This document shows, in pieces, positions 52,691 through 62,200 of a stretch of 64,000 bases of DNA (position 1 is the first letter of the stretch; each line of letters starts with the position of its first letter). Below the pieces are notes generated by a model. It saw only the letters and a list, made by a program, of their open reading frames with translations. It was not told the origin of the DNA and searched no databases. A program made the position numbers and the translations under genes. Source of the stretch: Chitinophaga tropicalis (GTDB lineage: Bacteria; Bacteroidota; Bacteroidia; Chitinophagales; Chitinophagaceae); the NCBI RefSeq assembly GCF_009758205.1, contig NZ_WRXN01000009.1, forward strand, positions 246,886 to 310,885, written 5' to 3'.

Positions 52691-54187
52691 GTGGACTTGT
52701 TTAGAAATTTTTACGAAGGTTTCATTTTCGTGTATGGCTGTACAATGCTGTTCATGTACGCATTGCTGGCTGTATTGTCCCTCCGTGGCATTATAAAGTT
52801 CCAGCGTAAGAACAGTTATGTGGATTATAACAGGATGCTGCAATCACCTCTGGCACCAGGCATTTCTATCATTGCCCCGGCATACAATGAAGGAGTGACC
52901 ATCATTTCCAATGTGAGATCGTTACTGACGCTGAACTACCCACGCTTTGAAGTGATCATTGTAAATGACGGAAGTACGGACGATACGCTGGCAAAACTTA
53001 CCCGGGAATTCCAGCTGGTACAGGTGGAGTTTGCTTATAATGAAAGGATCAAATCACAACCGGTAAGGAGGGTATTCAAATCTACCAACACGGCTTATGA
53101 CAAGCTGATGGTGATAGACAAGGTGAATGGCAAAAGTAAGGCAGATGCCTCGAATGCAGGGATCAATGCGGCTTCCTATCATTACTTCCTTTGTACGGAC
53201 GTGGATTGTATTATAGAGAAAGATACACTTCTCCGTATGATCAAGCCTTTTATGGATGAGGAGCATAATAAGATAAAAGAGGTTGGCGATCCGTGCCCTG
53301 AGTGTGGTTATATACATGTAGTGGAAGACAGTGTGCGTGTAATTGCTACAGGGGCTACGCTGCGTATTGCCAATTCGTGCGAGATCGATGAGGGCGTGAT
53401 CACCCGTGTGAGACCTCCTGAGAAGTGGCTGCCACGTTTCCAGGAAATGGAATACCTGCGTGCCTATGTATTGGGTAAGATGGGATGGAGTGTGATCAAT
53501 TGTGTACCAAATGTATCAGGCGGGCTTGGTTTATTTGACAAGGAAATAGCTATTAAGGCGGGAGGATATGACAGTAAATCTTTTGCGGAAGACATGGATA
53601 TTGTAACGCGTATGTGTACTTATATGATAGATAACAAGCTGAAGTATGCTATCCGTTACATTCCTACCACCCAGTGCTGGACGGAAGGGCCTCCTACCAT
53701 GAAAGTGTTCAGTCGCCAGCGTACGCGCTGGGGGCGGGGCCTTGCGGAGATCATCACTATTCACAGGAAAGTGATCTTTAATCCGCGGTACCGGCAGCTG
53801 GGCATGGTGGTATTACCTTATAATCTGTTCTTTGAGTTTCTGGCGCCTATTATAGAATTTACGGGTATCATCTACTATATCTACCAGATAGTTACCGGGA
53901 ATATTAACTGGCATAATGCTATCATACTGCTGATCTTTGTATACGTCTATTCTGTGATGATCACTACCCTGGCTATTCTTTGGGACCAGAAAACATATCA
54001 TTATTATAAAACCTGGAGGGAAGTAGTGGGGCTTGCTTTAATGGCTTTTCTCGAACCTTTCGTATATCATCCGTTGATCGTGTTCTTTGCCCTGAGAGGT
54101 TATTTCAACTTCATGACCGGCAAAAAGCACACCTGGGGGAATATGCAAAGACAGGGCTTTGGCCGGAAGAAACCTGCAAACACTTAA
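52691..54187 (+). CDS. Processive GT2 glycosyltransferase, BcsA/PgaC-like (second copy)
   Basis: This 498-residue close paralogue of the preceding gene starts with GTG at 52691, 26 nt after its stop. It keeps APAYNEGVTIISNVRSLLTL, VIIVNDGSTDDTLAK, CTDVDCIIEKDTL, AEDMDIVTRMCTYM and SRQRTRWGRGLAEI, plus the C-terminal helices. It differs by an insertion of about 20 residues near 197-217 that contains a CPECG motif before the shared GATLRIANSCEIDEG segment. A single Cys pair would give half of a zinc ribbon. The two enzymes may form a heterodimer or make a mixed polymer. Confidence 0.9.
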   Translation: MDLFRNFYEGFIFVYGCTMLFMYALLAVLSLRGIIKFQRKNSYVDYNRMLQSPLAPGISIIAPAYNEGVTIISNVRSLLTLNYPRFEVIIVNDGSTDDTLAKLTREFQLVQVEFAYNERIKSQPVRRVFKSTNTAYDKLMVIDKVNGKSKADASNAGINAASYHYFLCTDVDCIIEKDTLLRMIKPFMDEEHNKIKEVGDPCPECGYIHVVEDSVRVIATGATLRIANSCEIDEGVITRVRPPEKWLPRFQEMEYLRAYVLGKMGWSVINCVPNVSGGLGLFDKEIAIKAGGYDSKSFAEDMDIVTRMCTYMIDNKLKYAIRYIPTTQCWTEGPPTMKVFSRQRTRWGRGLAEIITIHRKVIFNPRYRQLGMVVLPYNLFFEFLAPIIEFTGIIYYIYQIVTGNINWHNAIILLIFVYVYSVMITTLAILWDQKTYHYYKTWREVVGLALMAFLEPFVYHPLIVFFALRGYFNFMTGKKHTWGNMQRQGFGRKKPANT

Positions 54188-54189
54188 CT

Positions 54190-57057
54190 ATGATGTCTTC
54201 TTTAAAATATATACTGTCAGGCGCATTGCTTTGCTTTTCCATGCAAATGCAGGCACAGGTATTTAAGAAATCGAAGGATGCGGACCAGTTGTACGATGAA
54301 GCAGTGAAAGAAACAAAGCAACAGCACTATGAGAAAGCTATTGCGCTTTCCAGGGAGGCCCTGGCGCTCAGGCCTGATTTCACTGACCAGGAGTTGTTGC
54401 TGGGCAGATTGTATATGCTGACAGGGCAGCCTTCCCTGGCCAGAAAATATGTAAAGGAGGTGCTTACCAAAGATCCCCGCTACAGGGACGCATACCTTTA
54501 TGCTATCAATATTGAGCTGGGCGCGAAACAGTATTATGAAGCAGAGTGTTTTGCGGATGAGGGACTGTATTATTTTCCCGGTGACAAGGACCTGCTGCTG
54601 AAGAAGCTGGGCGTCCTGGATGAGGGAACAAAATTTTACCAGGCAGATAACCTTGCCCAGACGTTGCTGGACAAGTATGCAAGTGATAGTACCGTACGAC
54701 GTACTGCTACCGGGCATTACCTGCTGGCCGGGCAATATTACCGCAACAGGCGTAACTACTTAATGGCCCAGCAACAGTTTGAAAAGGCATTGCTGCTGGA
54801 CCCTGACAATGAAGAGGCCCGTATAGCCATCAATAACCTGTATATTACTACTGGCAGTTATACCCGTGCTATTGAGCAGGTAAATGCAGACCTGACCGCC
54901 AATCCCGGCTCGTATGACCTGATGATGCGCAAGCTGGGGCTGTTGCAGGAAACACATAATTATACAGAAGCGCTGGCATGGTTACAGCAGATATTGAAAC
55001 GCTATCCTAACGATGCCAAAGCGCGTGCTATGGATACCCAGTTGCGTATGGAAGCAGCTTCATGGTATGCTAATGCAGATCCTTACCTGTTATACCAGAG
55101 TGTGTTGGAAAAAGAGCCCGGCAACAGGGAAGCGCTTGATAAAGTAATTGGCCTGAGCATGTCAAGAGGCGCTTACAGAGAGGCCCTTGCATGGATTAAC
55201 AAGGGATTGAAAAGTAACCCGAACGATAGCAGGTTGCTAGGATTAAAAATGGACGTGCTGGAGAGCGACAGGAAATTTACAGAAGCAGCTGCCATTGCAG
55301 AAGTATTACGGCGCGGCAACTCTTCTTCCCCCGATCTGCGCAGCAGGTATGCGGCGCTGAAAATAGCCAGCGGGCGGGATTACCTGGCGCAGCAACAATA
55401 TGACCTGGCTATCCCTGAATTTGAAAAAGCCCTGCAGGCGGACCCGAAGGATAGTACTGCCATGGATATGATAGCTAATAGTTACATTAACCAGAAAGAA
55501 CGTGGTAAGGCAATAGAGGTATTGGACAGAGCGTTGACCGTTTACCCGAACAACCGCCGTTTTTTGCTAAAAAAGGCCAGCATACTGACAGAAATGGGGC
55601 AACATGATGAAGCTGCCGCCATCATGGAACAATTGCTCAACCAATATCCTGCTGACGGGAAATATGCGGCCAGTCTGGCGGAGATACGCATGAACGCAGG
55701 CCGTATACTAATGCAGGCAGAGGAGTATACTCTTGCTGCGGGCCAGTTCAGGGCAGTGCTGGAACAGGAACCGTCCAACCCCGATGCGCTGAATTACCTG
55801 ATTAACCTGCATGCTGCCACAGAACAGCCTGACAGCGCCCTTTACTATGCAGACAAAGCTTTACAGTATTACCCGGACAATAAGGATATCCTTCTTAAAA
55901 AAGCAGGTGTGCTTACCGATATGAAACGGTATGAAGAAGCAAATGCTATCAATTACCAACTGATGCAGCGTTATCCGTTCACGTTGAAATACAGAACAGC
56001 TTATACAGACGGGCTGCTGGCTGCCGGCACAGCTTATCAACGGAATAATGCCACTGACAGTGCACTTACCACCTTCAGGCAGGTACTGACCATCAACCGT
56101 AAAGATTCCATGGCATTGCTGTACAGCATTAACCTGCTGAATGCCAAACAACAGTATGACAGCGCATTGATATATGCCAACCAGGGTATTAAATACTATC
56201 CTGACAATGTAACCTTCCTTCAGAAACGCGCTGTGATACTTGAAAATCAGAAACAATACGAAGCGGCTGCCACAGCAGCAGATTCTGTTGTAAGACTGAG
56301 TAACACGCCGGCTAATAATGATTATGCCGACTACCTGCGCAGCAAAACACTGAAGGACCAGTTTGGCATGTTCTTCCTGCATTCAAGTTATGACTACAAC
56401 AGTACTACATACAATATTGCCACACTGGAATACCGGCATTTTATTAAACGGGGCTCTTATGCCGCCAGGCTGAACTATGCCGGACGTCAGCAGGGCACGG
56501 GGTTACAGGGCGAGGTGGAACTATACTATAATCACACATCCAAACTATACTCTTATGCACTGGCTACTTATTCCAATGAGCTGGTGTTCCCGAAAATGCG
56601 GTTGGCGTATTCACTCTTCAAAACGTTCAAACACGATATTGAAGGTGAGCTGGGGGTACGTTATCTGAATGCAGACAGTTCTCACAGTGTTTCCGGTGTG
56701 GTGTCTGTAGCTAAAACATGGGAGGAGTTCTGGGTGAATTTCCGTGCTTATTTTATCAGTGATTCTCCTGAGTTCTACACTTCCTATAACCTTACGGCGC
56801 GTTATCATATGAACCGTCACCAGGACTATATACAATTCAATGCAGGACTGGGTACTTCTCCTGACGACAGGAGCCGCCTGATACAGTTCCCGAAGCTGGC
56901 TGGCTTGCTGACACGCAGTGTAGGTGCGGGTTATCAGAAGACGTTCAGGTACCGTACTACTGTTGGGCTCTTTGGCACGTGGATCAACCAGAAGATCAGT
57001 AACAGCGTGTTCCAGAATCAATATGACATTTATATAACATTGCAACGCAAGTTTTAA
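54190..57057 (+). CDS. TPR protein with YaiO-type outer-membrane beta-barrel
   Basis: This 955-residue exported protein starts 2 nt after the second synthase gene. Residues 1-22 form a signal peptide (LLCFSMQMQAQ). About 20-700 are a long array of tetratricopeptide repeats, e.g. HYEKAIALSREALALRPDF, QQQFEKALLLDPDNEEA, QYDLAIPEFEKALQADPKDS and QYDSALIYANQGIKYYPDN. The last 240 or so residues are beta-rich and match YaiO family barrels: FMLHSSYDYNSTTY-like (FFLHSSYDYNSTTYNIA), ARLNYAGRQQGTGLQGEVELY, and a terminal RKF. The layout parallels PgaA and BcsC, which guide synthase-made polymer to the outside. It is likely to be the export channel of this operon. Confidence 0.88.
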   Translation: MMSSLKYILSGALLCFSMQMQAQVFKKSKDADQLYDEAVKETKQQHYEKAIALSREALALRPDFTDQELLLGRLYMLTGQPSLARKYVKEVLTKDPRYRDAYLYAINIELGAKQYYEAECFADEGLYYFPGDKDLLLKKLGVLDEGTKFYQADNLAQTLLDKYASDSTVRRTATGHYLLAGQYYRNRRNYLMAQQQFEKALLLDPDNEEARIAINNLYITTGSYTRAIEQVNADLTANPGSYDLMMRKLGLLQETHNYTEALAWLQQILKRYPNDAKARAMDTQLRMEAASWYANADPYLLYQSVLEKEPGNREALDKVIGLSMSRGAYREALAWINKGLKSNPNDSRLLGLKMDVLESDRKFTEAAAIAEVLRRGNSSSPDLRSRYAALKIASGRDYLAQQQYDLAIPEFEKALQADPKDSTAMDMIANSYINQKERGKAIEVLDRALTVYPNNRRFLLKKASILTEMGQHDEAAAIMEQLLNQYPADGKYAASLAEIRMNAGRILMQAEEYTLAAGQFRAVLEQEPSNPDALNYLINLHAATEQPDSALYYADKALQYYPDNKDILLKKAGVLTDMKRYEEANAINYQLMQRYPFTLKYRTAYTDGLLAAGTAYQRNNATDSALTTFRQVLTINRKDSMALLYSINLLNAKQQYDSALIYANQGIKYYPDNVTFLQKRAVILENQKQYEAAATAADSVVRLSNTPANNDYADYLRSKTLKDQFGMFFLHSSYDYNSTTYNIATLEYRHFIKRGSYAARLNYAGRQQGTGLQGEVELYYNHTSKLYSYALATYSNELVFPKMRLAYSLFKTFKHDIEGELGVRYLNADSSHSVSGVVSVAKTWEEFWVNFRAYFISDSPEFYTSYNLTARYHMNRHQDYIQFNAGLGTSPDDRSRLIQFPKLAGLLTRSVGAGYQKTFRYRTTVGLFGTWINQKISNSVFQNQYDIYITLQRKF

Positions 57058-57070
57058 TCCATACACTTTC

Positions 57071-59326
57071 ATGTTCAGGATGATGCAAACATTGTTGATA
57101 TTAATGACCTTGCTTACCGTAAAGGGTTGTACTTCTCCCCCGGGCGCAATACATCTTGTAACCAATGGGGTTTCAAAATACCAGATAGTGCTGCCTGATG
57201 AAGCAACAAAGAATGAAACGCGTGCGGCTACGGTGTTGCAGGAATATATCAAACGTATATCCGGGGCATCATTGCCGGTTATAAAAGAAAGCGCTTACCG
57301 GTCAACACCCGCCATATTTGTTGGCGGTACAGAACATACAGAGAAATTCAATGTAGTGAAGCTGAAAACAGAAGGCTTCCACCTGTTAAGTGATGATCAG
57401 CATATTTATATACGCGGAGGTACGGGGAAAGGAGTATTGTACGGCGTGTATACGTTACTGGAAGATTACCTGGATTGCCGCAAGTATGCCAATATACCGG
57501 TTGTTGTTCCTTCCAGGAAGAACATTGATCTGCCCATGCACCTGCACAGCAAGCAGGAACCTGCTTTTCTTTACCGGGAGACTTACTACCCTGCTGCCTT
57601 TGATAATGAATACCTGGAATGGCATAAGCTGCACAGGTTTGAGGACCTCTGGGGAATATGGGGGCATTCTTTCTTCAAAATAGTTCCTCCATCCACTTAC
57701 TTTGCAGCACATCCTGAGTATTATGCGCAGGTGAACGGCAAGCGGCAGGCAACGCAACTCTGCCTGAGCAATGAAGGGGTATTCAAAGTCATGACAGAAT
57801 ATTTCCGGAAGGCTATTTCAGACAACCCGGATGCTATGTATTGGTCTGTTGCTGCAGAAGACGGTGCGGGGTTCTGCACCTGCGATCAGTGCAGTAAGAT
57901 CAATGCAGAAGAGGGCGGTCCTACGGGAACGCTTATCCGTTTTATAAACCGGATAGCTGCTACATTCCCGGACCGGCAGTTCACTACCCTTGCATATACT
58001 TATACGGCGCATCCTCCGCAGAAAACCAAACCGGCCTCTAATGTATATATCATGCTGAGCAGTATAGATGCTTACCGGCAGGAACCGCTCAGCACCATTG
58101 CTTCTGCCGCAGGCTTCAGAAGGGACCTGGATGGATGGGGGGCATTGACAGAGAATCTCTTTGTATGGGATTATACTACCCAATTCACTAATTATCTGGC
58201 TCCTTTTCCTGATTATGACAACCTGCAGGCCAACCTTCAATACCTGGCTGCACATAAAGTAAAAGGTGTTTTCTCGCAGGGCAGCGCAGATACTTACAGT
58301 GATATGGCTGCCTATAACTGTTATCTTCAGGCAAAGCTATTGTGGAATCCGGGTATTACGGCAACGGCAGTGACGGCTGATTTTATGAATGGGTATTATG
58401 GTAAAGCCGGGACGTTCATCAACCAGTACCTGCAGGCGCTTACCACTGCCCTTCATACTACTAAAGCCAGGCTTGACATATATGGCAATCCTGTAAATAA
58501 TTATAAAGATTTTCTTTCTCCGCAGGCAATAGATCAGTACTCTACGTTACTGGACCGGGCAGAGAAAGCTGCTGAGGGAAACAGTGTATGGATTGAGCGG
58601 GTATATAATGCCAGGCTGCCGCTGGAATATACTGTGTTACAGCAATCAAAGTTCTTTGGAACGGAAAAGTCAGGTTACCTGGTTCCGGAAGGCAATGGGT
58701 ATATTGTAAATGCCCGCTGGCCTGAAAGGGTGAAGAAATTTGCAGCGCAATGTAAAAAGGCAGGGGTAAAAGAGCTTTCTGAAGGCGGACAATCGCCCGA
58801 TGCTTATCAACAGGACTGGGATGTTATATTTGCCCGTAAATGGGTAAATAGTCTTGCTTTCAGGGCAAAGGTGACATTGGTGAACCCCTGGGCGGAAGAT
58901 TTTCCTGCAAAGAAGGAACAGACGCTTACAGATGGTTTGGAAGGAGGAAAGGATTTCAGTATTAACTGGTTGTTCATTTACGGGAAAGACATGATAGCGA
59001 CGATAGATCTGGGGCAGGCTAAAGCTGTGAGCAGTGTAGAGATGAACTTCCTCAATGATCCACGGCATTATATTTTTAATCCTGCTGAGATAATGGTAGA
59101 AACTTCTGTTGACGGTGTGAATTTCTCTCTGGCGGGTAAGCAGCAGATAGCTGCGCCGGAGGAGGATTATCATGTATCTGTGAATCATTTTCAGTTTAAG
59201 CTTCCTGCCCTCAGTGCCAGGTATGTAAGGGTTTCGGGACGTTGTTTAAATGCTGTACCGGGTTGGAGGGGTGCGCCGGAGGGAAAGAAAGCGGCGGTAT
59301 GTTGTGATGAAGTTTATGTACAATAA
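57071..59326 (+). CDS. DUF4838 lipoprotein with C-terminal discoidin-like domain
   Basis: This is a 751-residue lipoprotein (LTLLTVKGC lipobox near residue 20). The first 150 residues have a GH67/GH20-N-like alpha/beta domain (TRAATVLQEYIKRISGASLP, RGGTGKGVLYGVYTLLED). DUF4838 follows, with WGIWGHSFFKIVPPSTYFAA, TQLCLSNEGVFKVM and the paired Cys motif GFCTCDQCSKIN. The C-terminal 130 residues, with MIATIDLGQAKAVSSVEMN and SVDGVNFSLAG, look like an F5/8C carbohydrate-binding module. It is predicted to be a glycan hydrolase-like surface protein; the activity is not shown. It starts 13 nt after the YaiO gene, so it belongs to the polymer operon. Confidence 0.8.
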   Translation: MFRMMQTLLILMTLLTVKGCTSPPGAIHLVTNGVSKYQIVLPDEATKNETRAATVLQEYIKRISGASLPVIKESAYRSTPAIFVGGTEHTEKFNVVKLKTEGFHLLSDDQHIYIRGGTGKGVLYGVYTLLEDYLDCRKYANIPVVVPSRKNIDLPMHLHSKQEPAFLYRETYYPAAFDNEYLEWHKLHRFEDLWGIWGHSFFKIVPPSTYFAAHPEYYAQVNGKRQATQLCLSNEGVFKVMTEYFRKAISDNPDAMYWSVAAEDGAGFCTCDQCSKINAEEGGPTGTLIRFINRIAATFPDRQFTTLAYTYTAHPPQKTKPASNVYIMLSSIDAYRQEPLSTIASAAGFRRDLDGWGALTENLFVWDYTTQFTNYLAPFPDYDNLQANLQYLAAHKVKGVFSQGSADTYSDMAAYNCYLQAKLLWNPGITATAVTADFMNGYYGKAGTFINQYLQALTTALHTTKARLDIYGNPVNNYKDFLSPQAIDQYSTLLDRAEKAAEGNSVWIERVYNARLPLEYTVLQQSKFFGTEKSGYLVPEGNGYIVNARWPERVKKFAAQCKKAGVKELSEGGQSPDAYQQDWDVIFARKWVNSLAFRAKVTLVNPWAEDFPAKKEQTLTDGLEGGKDFSINWLFIYGKDMIATIDLGQAKAVSSVEMNFLNDPRHYIFNPAEIMVETSVDGVNFSLAGKQQIAAPEEDYHVSVNHFQFKLPALSARYVRVSGRCLNAVPGWRGAPEGKKAAVCCDEVYVQ

Positions 59327-59333
59327 CTGTTTA

Positions 59334-59374
59334 AAAAAAGATCGCTTTTGTCTTCGACAAAAGCGATCTTTTTT
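59334..59374. terminator. Bidirectional terminator between DUF4838 and GH51 genes
   Basis: A perfect 18-bp stem (AAAAAAGATCGCTTTTGT, CTTCG loop, then its complement) sits between two convergent genes. T-runs flank it on both strands, so it should stop both transcripts. Confidence 0.85.
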
Positions 59375-59422
59375 GTGTATCTGGCCTGCGGCGGCTATAA
59401 ATATTTTTACAGCTGTGTGAAT

Positions 59423-60961
59423 TTATTTTAATTCCAGCACTACTACTGATTCTGCAGGCAGTTCCACTATGAGGTTGTCTCCCTGTTTCTTTGCACCGGC
59501 AAATTTCTCAATGTGTATTTTATTAGGCTGTTCAAAGGTATTTACGTCTGTAACTTTTGCAGATGTCAGTACCTGGCCGGTTACACCTTTCCAGTTTACG
59601 TCCTGGAGCTGGGTGGTTACTGTTATCTTCTGTGAAGGGTTGAGGTTCACGAAGGAGATATGTACAGCTCCTGAAGAATCGCGGGAGGCAGATACGTTGA
59701 CAGCAGGAATCTCTTCTCCCTCTACTTTATATTTAGGGCTGTTAACCAGGATAGGCAGGTATTCTGCATCCATATGTACTTTATACAGGTCAAACACGTG
59801 ATAAGTAGGTGTAAGCAGCATCTTTTCCTTATCTGTCAGGATAATGGCCTGTAATACGTTCACTGTCTGCGCCAGGTTGGCCATTCTTACACGGTCACTG
59901 TGATTGTTAAAGATATTCAGTGTAGAGCCAGCTATCAGGGCGTCCCTGAGGCTGTTCTGCTGGTAGAGGAAACCTGGGTTTGTTCCTGGTTCCACATCTG
60001 TCCAGATACCCCATTCGTCTACTACCAGGGATACTTTTTTCTCAGGATCGTATTTATCCATGATAGCAGAATGTTTTGTTACCAGCGGGTCCATTGCAAG
60101 GCATTTCTTCATGGTGGTGAAGTATTCCTTTTCGCTGAAGCTGGTTGCGGAGCCTTTCTTACCCCAGTTGCCCGGAACAGTATAGTAGTGCAGCGTCAGG
60201 CCCCATAACATGTGCAGGGGGATCTGTTTCATGCAGGTTTCTGTCCAGTTATAATCGAAATCATTTGCTCCGCTCGCTATTTTCTTTAAAGGTGCGCCGG
60301 CATAGTTCCTGGCGTAAGTGGCATAGCGGCGATACTGGTCGGCATAAAAAGCGGGGGTCATGTTACCGCCGCAACCCCAGCTTTCGTTACCTACGCCCCA
60401 GAAGCTTACTTTCCATGGGGTTTCGTGACCGTTTTCTTTACGCAATTTGCTCATAGGGCTTACACCGTCAAAGTTCAGGTATTCTACCCATTTGGCCATT
60501 TCTTCAACGGTACCGCTACCTACGTTGGCAGATACATAAGGCTCGCACTGCAGCAGTTCGCATAATTCGAGGAACTCATGTGTACCGAAGCTGTTATCTT
60601 CAGTAACACCGCCCCAGTTGGTGTTCACCATTTTAGGGCGCTGATCGCGCGGGCCGATGCCGTCTCTCCAGTGGTATTCGTCGGCAAAGCAGCCTCCTGG
60701 CCAGCGGAGGTTAGGGACATGGATCTTTTTCAGGGCTTCTACTACGTCCAGCCTGATACGGTCTTTTTTAGGTACGTTCAGAGAAGGGTCTACCCAGAAA
60801 CCGTCGTAGATACACCTGCCGAGGTGTTCGGAAAAATGTCCGTAAATGTGACGGCTGATAGTGTGGTCGGATTTGCCCTGTACAACTAAACTGGCATTGT
60901 TTTGTGCTTTTGCTGCAAATACAGACAAGAGCAACAACAGAAAGAGAGACTTGCTTTTCAT
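59423..60961 (-). CDS. Alpha-L-arabinofuranosidase, GH51
   Basis: This is a secreted 512-residue enzyme that releases terminal arabinofuranose from polysaccharides. The signal peptide is LFLLLLLSVFAAKAQ. GH51 motifs are present: HIYGHFSEHLGRCIYDG, LRWPGGCFADEYHWRDGIGP, the acid/base Glu193 in FWGVGNESWGCGGN and the nucleophile Glu316 in VVDEWGIW. Length and order match the family. It has a single-gene context, convergent with the DUF4838 gene, and is probably regulated separately. Confidence 0.93.
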   Translation of the reverse strand: MKSKSLFLLLLLSVFAAKAQNNASLVVQGKSDHTISRHIYGHFSEHLGRCIYDGFWVDPSLNVPKKDRIRLDVVEALKKIHVPNLRWPGGCFADEYHWRDGIGPRDQRPKMVNTNWGGVTEDNSFGTHEFLELCELLQCEPYVSANVGSGTVEEMAKWVEYLNFDGVSPMSKLRKENGHETPWKVSFWGVGNESWGCGGNMTPAFYADQYRRYATYARNYAGAPLKKIASGANDFDYNWTETCMKQIPLHMLWGLTLHYYTVPGNWGKKGSATSFSEKEYFTTMKKCLAMDPLVTKHSAIMDKYDPEKKVSLVVDEWGIWTDVEPGTNPGFLYQQNSLRDALIAGSTLNIFNNHSDRVRMANLAQTVNVLQAIILTDKEKMLLTPTYHVFDLYKVHMDAEYLPILVNSPKYKVEGEEIPAVNVSASRDSSGAVHISFVNLNPSQKITVTTQLQDVNWKGVTGQVLTSAKVTDVNTFEQPNKIHIEKFAGAKKQGDNLIVELPAESVVVLELK

Positions 60962-61147
60962 AATATAGAATTAATCAGTTTTAAACATTCAGGCTATTTC
61001 AGTTTTCCGTGAAGACGTGGAACTGTCGCTAAGGTAGAAAAAATAACTGTCAATTATACAACTAATTTTATCGAGAAATAAATTGTTGTTTAAGTTTTTG
61101 CTGCAGTAATGAGATTGAAAATATTTCAGAAAAAAGTGAACTTAAAT

Positions 61148-61177
61148 TTTGTGTTTTCAAACAATGTTGTACATTTG
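61148..61177 (+). promoter_or_regulatory. Promoter of the tRNA-Gly gene
   Basis: TTTG (61148-61151), 18 nt, then TACATTTG (61170-61177), a full -7 consensus. The start would be near 61184, some 50 nt before the tRNA. Confidence 0.6.
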
Positions 61178-61232
61178 CAATCCCAATCGCGAACAATGCG
61201 ACGGGAAATAAGAAAAAGTTCTTACAATATAG

Positions 61233-61305
<73 letters not shown>

Positions 61306-61311
61306 CAACAG

Positions 61312-61348
61312 AAAAAGTCCTGGTGTTTTAAACATCAGGACTTTTTTT
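61312..61348 (+). terminator. Terminator after tRNA-Gly
   Basis: AGTCCTG (61316-61322) pairs with CAGGACT (61336-61342), extended by TGTT/AACA, followed by TTTTTTT. It ends the tRNA transcript. Confidence 0.85.
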
Positions 61349-61404
61349 ATTTCAGGCTATTTCGTTCTGAGAAATTGTCTTCTTTCTGAGATATTACCGG
61401 AAAT

Positions 61405-61436
61405 AAAAAGCCCCCAGGAGTACCTGGGGGCTTTTG
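61405..61436 (-). terminator. Terminator after the small membrane protein gene
   Basis: AGCCCCCAGG pairs with CCTGGGGGCT (10 bp) around a 4-nt loop. On the minus strand a CTTTTTATTTCC tract follows, 18 nt after the gene's stop. Confidence 0.8.
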
Positions 61437-61453
61437 CTAATATTGTTGATCGC

Positions 61454-61654
61454 TTATTTATATTTCGGGTTGTACAGTGTATTATCTGGTACTACAACCT
61501 CAGGTTTACCGGCATAGCGGTGTTTGAACAGGTTGTAGCAGCCTCCTAGTACAAAAGACAGCAGGCAGAAGATTGACACATAAAATACGAACCGGGAAGA
61601 AGATACCCAGCTTTTGGTAAAATCGTTCTTGTTCTCAACGGTATTATGTTCCAT
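61454..61654 (-). CDS. Small membrane protein of unknown function
   Basis: This is a 66-residue protein with one clear helix, FVFYVSIFCLLSFVLGGCY, flanked by a polar N-terminus (MEHNTVENKNDFTKSW) and a tail KPEVVVPDNTLYNPKYK. A consensus promoter lies just upstream (61674-61704) and a terminator downstream, which supports expression. The helix ends in a Cys that is not an obvious lipobox. No family was recognised. Confidence 0.65.
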   Translation of the reverse strand: MEHNTVENKNDFTKSWVSSSRFVFYVSIFCLLSFVLGGCYNLFKHRYAGKPEVVVPDNTLYNPKYK

Positions 61655-61673
61655 AGCTTTAAATTTCGCATTG

Positions 61674-61704
61674 CAAACTTACGTCATGTCAAATAATAAT
61701 CCAA
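61674..61704 (-). promoter_or_regulatory. Promoter of the small membrane protein gene
   Basis: TTG (complement of 61702-61704), 20 nt, TAAGTTTG (complement of 61674-61681), which fits the consensus. The leader is only about 13 nt, as at the lanthipeptide exporter gene. Confidence 0.5.
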
Positions 61705-61779
61705 GTGAATTTTCCGAAGGAAATACTACTTTTTCTTTGGGACCAGTCAAGAAAAAGGCAAAAATACCAGGGAATAAGC

Positions 61780-62200
61780 CTAATTAGCAATAGAATCTTC
61801 GAGGATATTATCAGACAATGCCTCATCTTCTGACAGAAGATCTTCTAAATGCCGATAAAAAGCATCAACAAAATGCTGTTTTTTCGGATTATCTGCCCTG
61901 ATAAGTAAAGATGAATAATACCCCAGGGCAGCATGATATCCATCACAAACATATAAGACTCCCAATTCCGGATTCTTATCAAAAATCAGTTATAAAGGAA
62001 ATTATAGTGGCTTTTACTCTTGGGTCCCTGACCTTAGTAACGTCTTGTTCATTAAAGAAACTAAACGATGTTACTATAACATCTTCGCCATTCTCATCAG
62101 CAAGATAATATTTACTAAAATATAGGTGATAATTTATTTCAAAATCTGAAGTGAACCCGTAGCCAATGTCTGTTTTAGTTAGACTATATGGGATGAACAA
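61780..62200 (-). pseudogene. Frameshifted small gene (possibly DUF6169-like)
   Basis: Two adjacent frames on the minus strand read as one protein interrupted by a frameshift. The first (62200-61979) ends VKATIISFITDF followed by a stop in a run of five T (GATTTTTGATAAG). In the other frame the sequence continues as DKNPELGVLYVCDGYHA. Removing one T would restore an uninterrupted product of about 140 residues. The motif pair 'DPRVKATIISFITDF' and 'YVCDG' recalls proteins I associate with DUF6169; this is memory, not a search. The TTG at 62200 is a poor start. Either a true pseudogene, a sequencing error in the homopolymer, or slippage. Confidence 0.55.
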
